This document shows positions 11,338 through 21,985 of a DNA stretch of 64,000 nt, piece after piece (the stretch's first letter is position 1; each line of letters opens with the position of its first letter). Source of the stretch: Torymus aiolomorphi (Eukaryota > Arthropoda > Insecta > Hymenoptera > Torymidae); NCBI GenBank assembly GCA_036365515.1, contig CM070874.1, positions 41,353,083-41,417,082 on the forward strand. The letters run 5' to 3'. Below the pieces are notes generated by a model. That model searched no databases and was not told where the DNA came from. It was given only the letters and a program-made list of their open reading frames with translations. The position numbers were made by a program, and so were the translations under genes.

Positions 11338-12645
11338 CGCTAATTTTGCTTGAGATTTGAAGCAGGTATATACGTATCTACTCGGGCGTGTATTATATAA
11401 TCAAGGACGTTTACGCTCGGAACATCTGCTTGTATATACAGTATAGTAATGCTATTCGCTCCACTCTGTTCTGTCCCCACTTTCTTCCACTATACCATAC
11501 TATTGTATATCGTGGACTGAAGCGGTCAAAGAAGGAGAAAGCGACGCTACCAACGGTCTTTTCAGCTGTTTATACTACAGTTGCCACCGAGACTCTAGCT
11601 ACTATACCTTTGCAAAGCATCTTTGATACATGTGTTTATTTTATAAATAGCTACTTAATTATTACTAATATTTTAATTATTTTAAAATATTAAAATTGTT
11701 AATTTTTCTTAATTTTAATTGTATTAAATTAATAATAAGTTCAATGATTTTATTGTGTAATATCAAGTTTTTGGAGTGGAGTCGACACCGTACTGTACAT
11801 TCATTATACGAGGTGCACACAAAAGTATGTATAATTTTTATTGTAGTATATGTAGTATAGGTGAAAGTCTTTGTAACAATCAGAAATCAAAACAGGATAA
11901 TTTTTAATCAAGTAGTCTCTTGTAAAATATTTTAGTTTATCAGTAGCATGTTAAAATCTGGTTACTTTAGGTTCTTGTTTTTGAAAAATCTTTGTTGAAT
12001 TGAAAAACTTTTTTTTCTAATTCGTAGCGTTTTTTTTTATATAACTTGAGGTTTAAATCAACTTAAATTTTATTATAAGTAATATAGCTTCATGAACAGA
12101 ATAAGTTTGAAAGTGTATGAGTATAAATGGAATCGGTATTGCCGGCATTCTGTTTAATCATTCGAGTAGAAAGAGCAAATAGCAGTGTGAAGGATAGCCA
12201 AGTTGCAGAGACACTTGATTCTCACTCAAGCAGCCGGAGTTCGATCCCCGATACTATCACGGTTCCATTTTTTCTAATTCTTTTTTTTTATTTTTTTTTT
12301 TTAATTTATGTGTATATAATGTGTAAGTGTGGCATATTTGTATGTATATTTATATATTTCAAAATTTCTTTCCAATAATTGTTTTATTAATTTGTGCCTG
12401 CTATTTGAGTTAAGAAACATTACTTTATAAATTTACAGTATAAATAACAATTAAAAATTAATAATAATTTAGATTGTTAATAAGACTTTGAAAGTATTTA
12501 AAACACTCGACGTGTGTTGTTATACAAGTGGTATATAATACTGATTCTCATTAGTTAAATTTAATATAAGAGTCGTAAATATTAATTATATTTTATTAAA
12601 ATTCCTAGATAATCAGTATACAAGATCAGTATACAAAACATCGTA
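11338..12645. other. 5' region of the copy-1 gene, no protein gene seen
   Basis: AT-rich sequence between the left TIR and exon 1 of the large gene. It should hold the promoter, but I cannot point to a confident TATA or initiator. It includes a tRNA-like element at 12192-12258. The 101-codon open frame at 11388 and the 83-codon one at 12127 have no recognisable composition. Confidence 0.5.
12192..12258 (+). other. tRNA-like sequence (Glu-CTC-like) followed by a T-run
   Basis: A short acceptor pairing (GGATAG near 12192 with CTATC near 12253) encloses an anticodon-arm-like hairpin CTTGA-TTCTCAC-TCAAG (candidate anticodon CTC) and a B-box-like GGAGTTCGATCCCCG. A long T-rich run follows, as a Pol III terminator would. 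The D arm is poor. A tRNA pseudogene or SINE head is more likely than a working tRNA. Confidence 0.45.
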
Positions 12646-12783
12646 ATGGAGCTTACCGACGAGGCAGAAGCATCTACATCTACGAATGTTAGGTAAATGT
12701 TATTGCAAAAACACCCAAATTAAACAGTCTTATTAAAATTAAATGAAAAATTATTTACTCGGTCGTGTTCACACTAATAGTAG

Positions 12784-12890
12784 ATTATGCACCTAGGGAG
12801 TAAAAGTAAAGAATGTCTCAGATCGCATATAATTGCGACAATTATATGCGATCTGATGGATTCTTTACTTACTCCCGTGGTGCATATATA
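12784..12890. repeat. Short perfect-like hairpin in the intron
   Basis: About 50-bp arms: TATGCACC.AGGGAGTAA at the left pairs with TTACTCCCGTGGTGCATA at the right, and CAGATCGCATATAATTG pairs with CAATTATATGCGATCTG at the centre. It lies between exon 1 and the larger palindrome; probably a small fold-back element. Confidence 0.7.
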
Positions 12891-12913
12891 CTAATTTTCT
12901 CCACGACGAACGT

Positions 12914-13696
12914 ATTATGTGCAAATCTCACGAAAGATGCGACAAAACCCGAAATCACGATTTGAAAATTTTTTTTGGAGCACACCTACCAAACCTGGTT
13001 TTTCTCCTTGTTTGTGGTATGTATAAGAGAAATTCGTGGTTGAGCATCGTCCATCAAGTTGCCTATTTTTTCTAGAACCACTTCTTACTTTTTAAGAAAA
13101 TGGCAAAAAAAGGCCTTCTCTTCAAACCTCAGTTATTTAGCCCACAAGCGATCTACTCAAAGTTTACAAAAAGAAATTAAAACATGAAAAGAAGAGTTTT
13201 AATTCCTTTTTTTAAAAGTTAAAAAATGTTGATTCCTTCAAAAGTTACAAGGATTTGAAGTTGAACGTCGAAAAAGCATAAAAATGCAAAAAATCGCAGG
13301 AATCGGACGTGTCGACTTTGAGAGCATTTTTATGCCTTTTCGACGTTCAACTTCAAACCCTTGTAACTTTTGAAGGAATCAACATTTTTTAGTTTTTAAA
13401 AAAAGGAATTAAAGCTCTTTTTTGCTAGTTTTAATTTCTGTTTGAAAACTTTGAGTAGATCGTTTCTGGGCTAAATAGCTGAGGTTTGAAGAGAAGGGCT
13501 TTTTTTTGCCATTTTCTTAAAAAGTAAGAAGTTGTTCTAGAAAAAATAGGCAACTTGATGGACGCTGTATAACTACGGATCTTCATTTTATATACTACAA
13601 ACAATAGAAAAAACTAGGTTTCGAAGGTGTGCTCGAAAAAAAATTTTCAAAACGTGATTTCAGGTTTTGTCGCATCTTTCGTGAGATTTGCACATA
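12914..13696. mobile_element. Long palindromic MITE inside the intron
   Basis: The arms are about 375 bp each, separated by a spacer near 13298-13331. The ends are ATGTGCAAATCTCACG and the reverse complement CGTGAGATTTGCACAT. It contains no coding sequence. It sits wholly within the intron 12693-13743, so splicing could have removed it, and a transcript through it would form a long hairpin. Confidence 0.8.
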
Positions 13697-13743
13697 TACG
13701 AATTTTAACTTTACGTCTTCCATTAATATTTTTTTTTATTCAG

Positions 13744-13930
13744 GCACGATGAAAATACACAAGCTATGGAAGACGAACAGGAGTGGCTTGACGACGATGA
13801 AATTTGTTTACTTTGCAACAAGCCTAATGAACCATCTAAACCGCACATATTGAAAGAACGGGCCATTAATAATCTTATTCTAGCCAGTCATAAAAGAAAC
13901 TTGTCAAACTCTCTATACGAGGGAGTCTAA
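13744..13930 (+). pseudogene. Exon 2 start of copy 1: first zinc module, ends in a stop
   Basis: Follows TTTATTCAG at the acceptor. It encodes an acidic stretch (DEQEWLDDDE) and then ICLLC, the first half of a CxxC zinc module that in copy 2 reads CMIC...HANC. The frame ends at TAA 13928 before the second (HxxC) half, and the sequence resumes recognisably only near 14015. A deletion and frameshift in this stretch are likely. Confidence 0.6.
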
Positions 13931-14014
13931 TATAAAAAGGGCGTTAGCAGCATCGGCATTAACATGATTAAAAGACCGAAATCGTTGTAAAGAAGGACGA
14001 GGGTTCGCTTTCTC

Positions 14015-15893
14015 AACTCATTGTTTTTTTTGTTCGAATCAATGTCACAGTTGTAAGCAAAATTTAACCCTCGTTTCAAAGCAGAAGACTATCGATAATA
14101 TTTTGGCGCAGTTACAAGCTCTCCCTAAAAGCGAAGAGAATAAAATTCTAGCGTCACGGTTATCTAATTTGAAAAAAGAATCTGATAATTATTATATAGA
14201 AAACACCGTTTATTATCACTCGAAATGCTTAAGCGTATTTTACTCATATAGTCCTTGTAATGTTAAGGGTAGACCGATAACCGCAGTTATGAGTCACTTA
14301 TTATCTTTTATTATCAACTATTTATTGGAGAATAGCGATCAGTGTCAATTTTCTTTAAAAGATATATTACAAATATATGTAAATAAGTTCGGAGATACTG
14401 ATCTACCCCGACTTGGTCGCATAGAAATACTTTTAAAAAATCATTTCGAAGATGAAATAGTAATTTATTCTAGCTCAAATGATCGTTTTATTTGTTTTAA
14501 ACAAACGTTAGGTAAATGTATACAAGATAGCTGGTATTCAAATCGCAAAGTAAATGAAAAAGAAGAAAGGTTGAGAATAGTGGAATTAGCCAGTCATTTT
14601 ATTCTACAAGATGTTAGGGCTATGAAAGTTGACTTAGAGAATTATAATATGCCAACGGATTTCTTAAATAACATTAAAGATACTCCGGAAACGTTGCAAC
14701 TAATGCTCGAAATACTTATAAAAACTCATAAACATGAGCGAAAAAATGGATCTTGGGATAAGTGGGAAAACAGAATTGTTACCGCAGCCCATATTTTAAT
14801 ATCATCTATGCGACCACGATCCTTTTCATCGCCTATATTATTAGGACTTTCATGTATGATACATACGAAATTTGCAGCACGAGGTTTAATAGATTGTCTC
14901 TACAATATTGGGCTCTGTGAGTCTTACGCAGAAACAGTACGATTCGAAAACTCCCTCGTTAATGACCCTGAACATTTCGATTTCATTAGAGATACCTATT
15001 TGCAATTCGTATATGATAATGCGGACCATAATACAGCCACCATTGATGGCAAAAATACGTTTCATTGTATGGGCGGTATTATGTGTGCGACTCCATCAAG
15101 TTCGGTTAATTTTAATAATTGTGTGCCTCGTTTAAAAGGAACATTATCTACTAGTACTGATGGCACGTTCGGTTTCCTTCCATTGACCAATTTTAAGAAT
15201 AACAAGCCATTCAAATTAGATAATATAACTATACGTAATTGGAAAGAAATACATCGTGCTGACTTTACAATTGAAATCAAAGCAATCGATTTTTTATATT
15301 TTTACGGCAAGCATACTGCACTACGGAAGACACCGAATTGGCACGGATTTATGAATAAATTTCATTTATTGAATAATGATTTTTGTACGACGAGAATTAT
15401 TGCTTTGCCGTTTATTAAAGCGCCACCGAGCGACCATACAACAATTTTAACATCTTTAATCGATGCACGACGGAGAGCAAATGCAAATAATCAAAAGCAC
15501 TGCTTTGTAACGTTTGATTTGCCTTTATACATGAAAGCTAGCGAAATCGTCGCTTCTATAGAGGCAGATAACGATCCCCATAATATCCGCTCAGTAATCC
15601 CACGATTAGGAGGATTTCATCTTGCGATGTCTTTTCTTGGCGCTATTGGTAATATAATGGCAGGTAGCGGCCTGAAAGAAGCTTTTTCGACGATATACGC
15701 CGAATTATCAGCGGATAAGGCTTTAACAGGTCATGCTTTTTCGAGGTCTGTGCGAGGTCACCTTTTAGTAGAAGCTGCGCTTGCTACTATTATTTTAGAA
15801 AAAATAGAATTTACAGAAGAAGAGAAAACGTTTTTAGATGATAATTTACAAAAAGTAGGAACCGAAAATTTTGAAAATTATTTAATGACTTAA
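14015..15893 (+). pseudogene. Copy 1: zinc module and RNase H-like transposase core
   Basis: The frame is open upstream of the first usable start and begins with CFFCSNQCHSC, then YHSKC, giving a CxxC...HxxC module. Downstream come the conserved blocks RPRSF, FVYDNADHN, TIDGKNTFHCMGG, VTFDLPLYMKA, GGFHLAMSFLGAIG and SGLKEAFSTIYAE, ending near SVRGHLL. The order of acidic residues (DNAD/DG, TFD, the E after GLK or in YAE) fits a DDE-type RNase H fold, but I infer this. The frame ends at 15891-15893 and the next piece overlaps it (TAATG) in another frame. Overlap looks bacterial-like but is simply a frameshift, since the protein family continues without interruption. Confidence 0.7.
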
Positions 15894-16721
15894 TGAAAAG
15901 CGTACAAATAAAATTTTCATCGGTAATAACGAATTTAGAAAATAATGGCCCAACATGTCAACTATGGCTACAATATTTTAAACTAATTTATTTGCTGCAA
16001 AGATACATAGATGCAGAACGTTCTGGTAATTTTGACCAACATGTAGAAACAGTAACGTTAATGATACCTTTTTTTTTCGCTTCAGGTCATCATTTATACG
16101 CTAAGGCGTGTCTTTTGTACGTCCAACAGATGGTTAATTTAAAAGAAACCATGGATATAGTGGAATATGATAAATTCTGTAAGCAGGGCTTTCATACGAT
16201 AAGACGTTCGCTTTTGGTGCGGATGATGGTCTGATATGACCATCGAGCAGGTTTTGATACTGTCAATGAAATGCGCTGGAGGCTTGACATACGACCGTGG
16301 ACTCACGGAAAATGTTATTGGAAAATGCGTGTTGTCAAGGGCAGCTGCATTAGAGGTCAGCAATGCCATAGAGCTATTTTGCAACATGACATTTGTTACA
16401 TCTGAACAGCATGTCGACAATCGAGTTTCTCGTATCTCCAGATACGCAGATGACTTAAAAAAACTGCAGGACTTTTTTAATACATTTGATCCATTCCCAG
16501 AAAGCGATAAATTAATTGGTATATATTCCGGAGTGATTGGTGATTTATCGCTCGTGAATTGCCACAAAGCTTTTGAATTAGGAAAGATTTTGATGGATGA
16601 GGCGTCAAATAAAAAGTTTACTGACGTAAAATATAAAAGAAGCAGTAAAGTTACCCATTTGGCAGCTGCGAACTCCACTATAAAAATAGTGCAAATGAGG
16701 ATGTGTATATCTCACCGTTGC
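15893..16721 (+). pseudogene. Copy 1: helical middle region in two frames
   Basis: Two overlapping pieces, 15893-16234 and 16236-16721. The first has TCQLWLQYFKL, MIPFFFASGHHLYAKA and GFHTIRRS. The second has MTIEQVL, GGLTYDRGLTE and TSEQHVD. These blocks occur in this order in related animal transposon proteins as I remember them. Between them, near 16215-16226, the frame shifts and an in-frame TGA interrupts FWCG.WSDMTIEQ. No catalytic role is known to me for this segment. Confidence 0.6.
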
Positions 16722-17540
16722 TAATTTTCCAAAAAATTTTGCTCAATATTCAAAACCAAGACGATATGAAAGAGTATCGTAGTTCGTATGAACTATCGCC
16801 GATTCAGTTGTCATTGTTTGATGAAAATGGCATGCGGAAAATATCTAAATCCGCATTCTACCTCAATTTTGATTCATTACCGAGTATAAACGTACCATCA
16901 AAGATAACACATGTTGTCGACGGCGGATTATTTTTGCATAGAGTCGTGTGGCAAAGTAACATGAAAATGGCAGAAATAATAAATACCTACGTTTCGTATG
17001 CGACAAGACATTACAACGAAAATAGTTATATTATTTTTTATGGATATCCCGACGACAATAAAACATCAACAAAATCTGTAGAGCATTCGCGTAGGCAATT
17101 GAAGAATATAGGTCGTGAAGTTGCTTTCGATAGCAATACAACGATTGTTGTTAATCAAAAGCAATTTTTGAGCAGTGAACAAAATAAAACGATATTAATA
17201 AATATGCTTTGTTTAACTCTAAATGCTGTACGATTTCAAACAAAAATAGTCCCGGAGGACGCGGATCGGTTAATAGTAATGACTGCGATAAATAATGCCC
17301 GCGCTGATTATAAAACAACTGTGGTGATTGTGGACGAAGACATAGACTTGCTAGTTATTTTTTCAGACCTGGCAGAGAACATTAACAACATTTATTTTTG
17401 TAAAGAAAACAAAGGCGCAACACCAAATCAGTAGTTTAATAGTAATAGTTTCAAATATCCCTTTTTAAGAAATAGAATAACATTTTTTTTTTTTACATGC
17501 ATTTTCTGGCTGCGATACAACCTCTTGTTTTTATAGATAG
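16700..17540 (+). pseudogene. Copy 1: PIN/FEN-like nuclease domain
   Basis: The block VVDGGLFLHRVVW carries the first acidic residue of a PIN/FEN fold. PEDADRLIV and VVIVDEDIDLLVIF carry the clustered acidic residues (E-x-D and D-x-D) that bind metal in XPG/FEN1 nucleases. HAFSGCDTTS near 17500 sits where FEN-type enzymes have their helix-hairpin substrate-binding segment (GCD). A TAG at 17432 and a TAG plus frameshift at 17538-17545 break the frame. The nuclease assignment is from motif order, not from a search. Confidence 0.65.
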
Positions 17541-17545
17541 GCAAA

Positions 17546-18205
17546 AATAAATTAATAGATACAGTTAACCACGAAAAATTATTAGATTTATCTGCAGTAT
17601 TTTATGAAAAAAATGCCAGTTCTGAAAAAATAGCTAGCAATGCCTATAAGTTAATAATCGACCTGTACAGCAACAAAGCAGAAAAGAAATTAATCGAAAA
17701 AAGCAGTAATTTTTCACTGCATGATTTGCGATACTTACATTTTTGCAAAGCCAAAACGAAAACGAAATTTGCTTTAGAAACTTTGTCACCAACGCAGGGA
17801 TCCGCTAAGCAACATGCATTTAGAGTGTATTACCAACTCCAATTATGGTTAGGTAATAAATCTTTAATACCTACTGATTGGGGTTGGCACATAAAAAATA
17901 AATGTTTGCTCCCGGTAGGAACGACGGATCCGCCGATACCCCAAAAATTATTATCGCAAATTTCATGCACTTGCTCGAAAAAGGGATGTATAGATGCTTC
18001 GTGCAGTTGCAAAAAGCACGGCTTAGAGTGCACAAATCTTTGTGCACACTGCCACGAAGATACATGTTATAACTTAGTCATAAATAAAACATTATTAGAA
18101 TTAGAAGATAATTCGAGTGACGAGAACGAATGCGAACTCGACTCGTATCACTGCGAGGATGAAATCGATTTGTTACCACCGAAGAGGAAAAAAACTAATT
18201 AATGT
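17546..18205 (+). pseudogene. Copy 1: C-terminal region with CXC (tesmin/TSO1-like) domain
   Basis: Open frame to the TAA ending at 18202. After LWLGNKSLIPTDWGW the protein has nine cysteines spaced CTC-x4-C-x4-C-x-C-x6-C-x3-C-x2-C-x4-C (about 17969-18069), close to the DNA-binding CXC motif of tesmin/TSO1 proteins. An acidic tail and a basic end (PPKRKKTN), a likely nuclear localisation signal, follow. The domain presumably binds DNA, perhaps the TIRs. The same region is present in copy 2. Confidence 0.7.
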
Positions 18206-18318
18206 ATCATAGTTTTTAAGTAACACTGTAAATTTTTCTAATAAATATAATGTAGATTAAGAAAAATAGAAAGTTTATATTTATTATTTTATCAACCTAT
18301 TAAAACGTCCAATAACTG

Positions 18319-19176
18319 CCTTTCTGTTCGTTTTTCATCAAATAAAAGTGCAGAATCGGTTTAGTTGGGTTGAGTTACCCCGAAATAAAAAAAAATGATT
18401 AAAATAGCTCCTCTAGTTGCTGAGGAAATTAAAAGCAAAGATCTGTGCGTTGCGCGCAGCGCATTCTATTACTATATATATCGGCTCCCCTCAGCCGCCG
18501 CGCGCCCCCCACCATTCCGCCACTTCCGTGCGCTCGGGCGTTTTTGGTCAACTTTGACAGCTGTTTTCAGGTATAAAACAGTACTTAATCAAAAATCCAA
18601 GATAGACGTTTTATAGTTCAACATTTGAACTTTCAAAATCATTTTTGATGATTGAAATCGGATAACCCGTAGAGCATACAGCCTCGCTCAAAAATAGCCT
18701 ACTCAAAAATTGAAATCGCGATTACGCAAAAACTAATAATCGCACAGTCCGTGGTTTTCGCACACATAAATTACATGTGAATTACTATCAATTCGCCAGA
18801 GATATCCGCCACATCTTTAAAAATGGCTGATATATGAATTTTTCAAAAAAACGCTCATTTTTTCGGTTTTTCACGTTTTTCTCCGTAACTAATCGTCCGA
18901 TCGATTCAATCAACATCTAGTTTTGTTCGTAATTTCATTTACTACAATTTATCTCATTGGACCATCAAGATCGCTCCACTAGTTTCGGCTATAAAAGCAA
19001 AAAACCATAAAAAAGCGCTTTTTTTGCATTAAATTGTTAATAACAATATATATATAGAACGGAGCTGCTAGTCGAGTTTATATACCATTTATACTGTGGA
19101 TTATTCTGCGCACAATAGCGTTTACCGCTTACTAATAAGATTTATGGCACGCAAAAAACCTCTATTGATTGGCCTA
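18319..19176. repeat. Right TIR of copy 1
   Basis: Matches the left TIR pieces in reverse order and complement. It is uninterrupted, and at 18465-18485 (ATTCTATTACTATATATA) it preserves the state before the palindromic and satellite elements entered the other arm. Confidence 0.85.
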
Positions 19177-19224
19177 GATGAAATATCCGCGTCAGAGCGC
19201 ATGAGTGTATCCACGGCCGCTATA

Positions 19225-20554
19225 TAGTCCAGGCGGTAGAGCAGTAAAACCAAGCTTTGGTGGACCTTCTTTGAAGTAGAGCATATTATAACGTAGAAAG
19301 TTCCGAAATAATATGTAGAAAAAGAATCCGAGTTTGCCTATTCAAAAAAATGTCTACTAAATTCAGTATAGCAACAAATGTACCGAAATAACGTAAAAAG
19401 GCCTATTTTTCGACATATTTTCTCTTATAACTTGAGAAGGAAGCGTTTAATTGAAAATAGTCATAGGACATTTTTTGTTTATCTGATGTTTTTCTACAAT
19501 GTTAATGTATTTCCGAATCGAAAAATGTTATTTTGCGCTAACAATGAGTAAAAAACCGTTAAAAATGATATGTAAAATGTAACTAATTTTTAAGGGGCGT
19601 AAAAATCAATTAATGGTAATGAAAATTTGTGAAATGGTAGCTCATTATATGATAATACTAGATAAAAAATTTCAGGATGATCGACGGTGTAGTTTTCCAG
19701 TACGGCTGTTGTTAACTAAAAATTTATAACAATTTTGTCGCGTGCCATGGGTTTAAATAAAGACTCCACGCGGTCGCTGAATTTTTTACACATACTTTGG
19801 CTTATAGTTAATAATATGCAATATCAAAAATAGCCTTTTTTGCATTATACGGGTGCTTTAGAATTTTTTTTAATTTTTTCAATTTTTTTTTTTTATAAAT
19901 AAATGCTATTACATGAAAACGGCTCGATGAAAATGCAATGTTAAAAAAGGCTTGAGAAGCTGATTAAAAAACGCTTTAATCGAGCTAAAACCGACCCGAT
20001 TCAAATGACTACAACTGGAGATATTAGAGCTTTAAGTCAACCTAAATTTACGGCTGACTTAAACGTGAAGTAGACAAATAAAAAATGTAGTGTTGTAGCT
20101 AATTGTAAGAGCTTTCAATATCCGTTGAGTGCATTTCCGGCACTTATTTGCTTCATTAAATAAAAATTATGAAAGGAAGCCTGATCGTTGAAATTTCTCG
20201 GTGGAACGGCGCGGGAGGCGGAGTGGGGATGACTGCGAGCAGCTGTGCTGCCGCGCGGCACTGTCTCTTCAAAACGGATATGCGCGATAAAACTTAACTT
20301 TTCTCCGGAACGAATTAACTTATAGACTTCATTTTTTTTTTTAATTTGATATTGCGAATCGAGAGGAATAGGAATTTCGCATTTAAAATTATGTAAATAA
20401 ATAAATTCTAAGTGAATTTTACGCATGAAGAATTAAGCAATTTTTTTTTTCATTAAAAATTTATTTATGACATGAAATTAATGTTTTTAAAGTAAATTAA
20501 TAACTAACAGATTATTCTAAATTAATGATTTTGCAATTTATTTGTAAAAAATGT
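19225..20554. repeat. Left TIR of copy 2
   Basis: About 1,330 bp matching 24357-25675 in reverse. Within it, the 312 bases 20115-20426 translate on the minus strand to exactly the same 103 residues as 24487-24798 on the plus strand, so the arms are almost identical there. Confidence 0.9.
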
Positions 20555-21224
20555 ATATTTTTATTATAAATATATTTAAATTAAACAGTATATTTTTTCA
20601 TTATATGTAAATATATTGTTATGTTAACATCTATACAAACTGAATAACTTAAGTTCAGGTAAACGAACTGTATTAGTGGATCGGCAGGTAAAAGCGGTCT
20701 ATTGTACTCCAGGTAGGTAACCGTTTGTATTGACACGAAAGGTACGAAGGTCAACGCACTTTTTAATACCCCCCCCCCCCACCCCTGTTTGAAATCTTAG
20801 TATATGTTTCGCTTACACGGCTACATGGCCAGTCGGGTGAGACGAACCAATCAGAGATGCTGTCGTTCTTGGAATGAACGGCATCCCGCAGCACTTATGA
20901 AAACCGTCCTTTATAATATAGTATAGGTTGTGTAGAGCAGTCTGTAACGTCTTTCAGTCGGTTAGTCTGGAAGCGTCCTTAGTAGCAATCACTTGGCGTC
21001 ATAGTTTACCAGTTAAAAGTTAGTTTTCAGAGTGTATTTTCGCATACTTATATATAAAATTGGAGAGAATATATATATATTCATGTAACTATTCTGTTCC
21101 TATGATTGAAATACTAAAAATTTTAGAGAACATTCCTATATCAATAATATCATTTCAATAAATTATAAAGTCGCTGCTAAATACTATATAGCACATATTA
21201 TTTTGCAGCTTCTATTCTAATGTA
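20555..21224. other. 5' region of the copy-2 gene
   Basis: No gene. AT-rich, with a run of 13 C at about 20768-20780 and a GC-richer block near 20800-20950 containing a CCAATCAGAG motif. Presumably the promoter region of the element gene. Confidence 0.45.
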
Positions 21225-21423
21225 ATGGCTGATCAAGTGGATTGTATGATTTGTGAAAAGTCGCTAAATATCGGTGCTATTCGTACATTGAAAGAAGAAA
21301 GTATTCGAAGTTGCGTCGCATCAAGCATAAGGAGACAAGACAAAAAACATTTGCAATTTCGGAAATTCAGTTCCATTAATGTTCATGCTAATTGTGCGAA
21401 ATCTTATACATGGGAAAAGAATA

Positions 21424-21985
21424 AGGTAAAGTAGGTAGTAGTGGGACAGTTTTGACCATACTTTTTTTATAATCTTTTCTATTGCCAAAACTAAGCACAA
21501 TACATAAAAACTAATTACCTCAGCAGGTAGCTCGTGTCTCAAGGTTTATTTTAAGAAAAAAAGATGCTTTCTTCCGTTGTTGGAGTATTAAAAGAATCTC
21601 ATTAAAAGAAAATAACTATCGACTAGTGTAGTGGGACACGGTAACTTATTTATAACCGGTAGTGGGACGCCTATTTGACGCAGTAGTGGGACAATACTTT
21701 TTAAACGTGTCCCACTACTACGATATGGGAATTAAGAGGTACCTATAGTGGGATAAAATTTTCGCTATGCGTACAGCTCAAACATAACCTCAAAAAGTTT
21801 GAATCTTGTTATACATTAGTTTAAGAAGTAAATCAACACAATAATGAAGTGACTACGTAGCTAACATCATAAAGAATACTAATGAAGTAATGCTTTTATC
21901 ACATTAACCGTTCATCGTAGTTTTTTACTGCTGTCCCACTTCTGGTCCCAAAAGAGATTTTGTCCCAGTACTGCCTCCTTTACCT
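21424..21985. mobile_element. 562-bp MITE inserted in the copy-2 ORF
   Basis: Ends AGGTAAAGTAGG ... CCTCCTTTACCT in inverted orientation, with TA at 21422-21423 and 21986-21987. Several GTAGTGGGAC repeats lie near both ends. The ends resemble those of the pogo/Tigger element at 35763 (AGGTAAATGTCCCACTG), so a pogo-type non-autonomous element is likely. It could be mistaken for an intron because it begins GGTAAAG, but the flanking frame is restored only by removing the element plus one TA. Confidence 0.8.

Larger units (their letters stand above)
12646..18205 (+). pseudogene. Multidomain Academ-like transposase/nuclease gene, copy 1 (decayed)
   Basis: Exon 1 is 12646-12692 (ATG, MELTDEAEAS...) and joins exon 2 at 13744 by a GT/AG intron with an AG|G junction codon. 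Domains in order: a zinc module (CLLC), a second CxxC...HxxC module, an RNase H-like core, a helical region, a PIN/FEN nuclease and a CXC domain. Breaks seen: TAA at 13928, frameshift at 15891, frameshift plus in-frame TGA near 16215-16226, frameshift near 16700, TAG at 17432, and TAG with frameshift at 17538-17545. No reading frame survives end to end. AATAAA occurs at about 18240. The ancestral protein would have been above 1,300 residues and would act in the nucleus on the element's own ends. Role inferred from domain content. Confidence 0.75.
725..19176 (+). mobile_element. Large TIR DNA transposon, Academ-like copy 1 (composite with nested insertions)
   Basis: The outer flanks are inverted repeats: 725-1432 plus 11191-11337 on the left match 18319-19176 on the right in reverse. 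Both start near TAGGCC followed by CAATAGAG. Inside lies one multidomain gene (12646-18205, plus strand). Removing the two insertions in the left TIR (1433-3057 and 3065-11188) and the palindrome in the intron leaves about 8 kb. The gene product combines an RNase H-like transposase core, a PIN/FEN nuclease and a CXC domain. That set fits the Academ superfamily as I recall it (XPG-type nuclease, cysteine-rich C-terminus, 3-4 bp target duplication). I could not identify a convincing target duplication. The gene is decayed, so this copy is not autonomous. Confidence 0.7.

Noticed and set aside
15891..15895. TAATG overlap suggesting translational coupling or programmed frameshift
   Set aside because: The protein family runs continuously over this point and other frameshifts and stops follow, so random decay is the simpler reading.
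20115..20426. A 103-codon ORF, identical in both TIR arms of copy 2 (also 24487-24798)
   Set aside because: Perfect identity follows from the inverted repeat itself; composition is not protein-like and no motif is visible.
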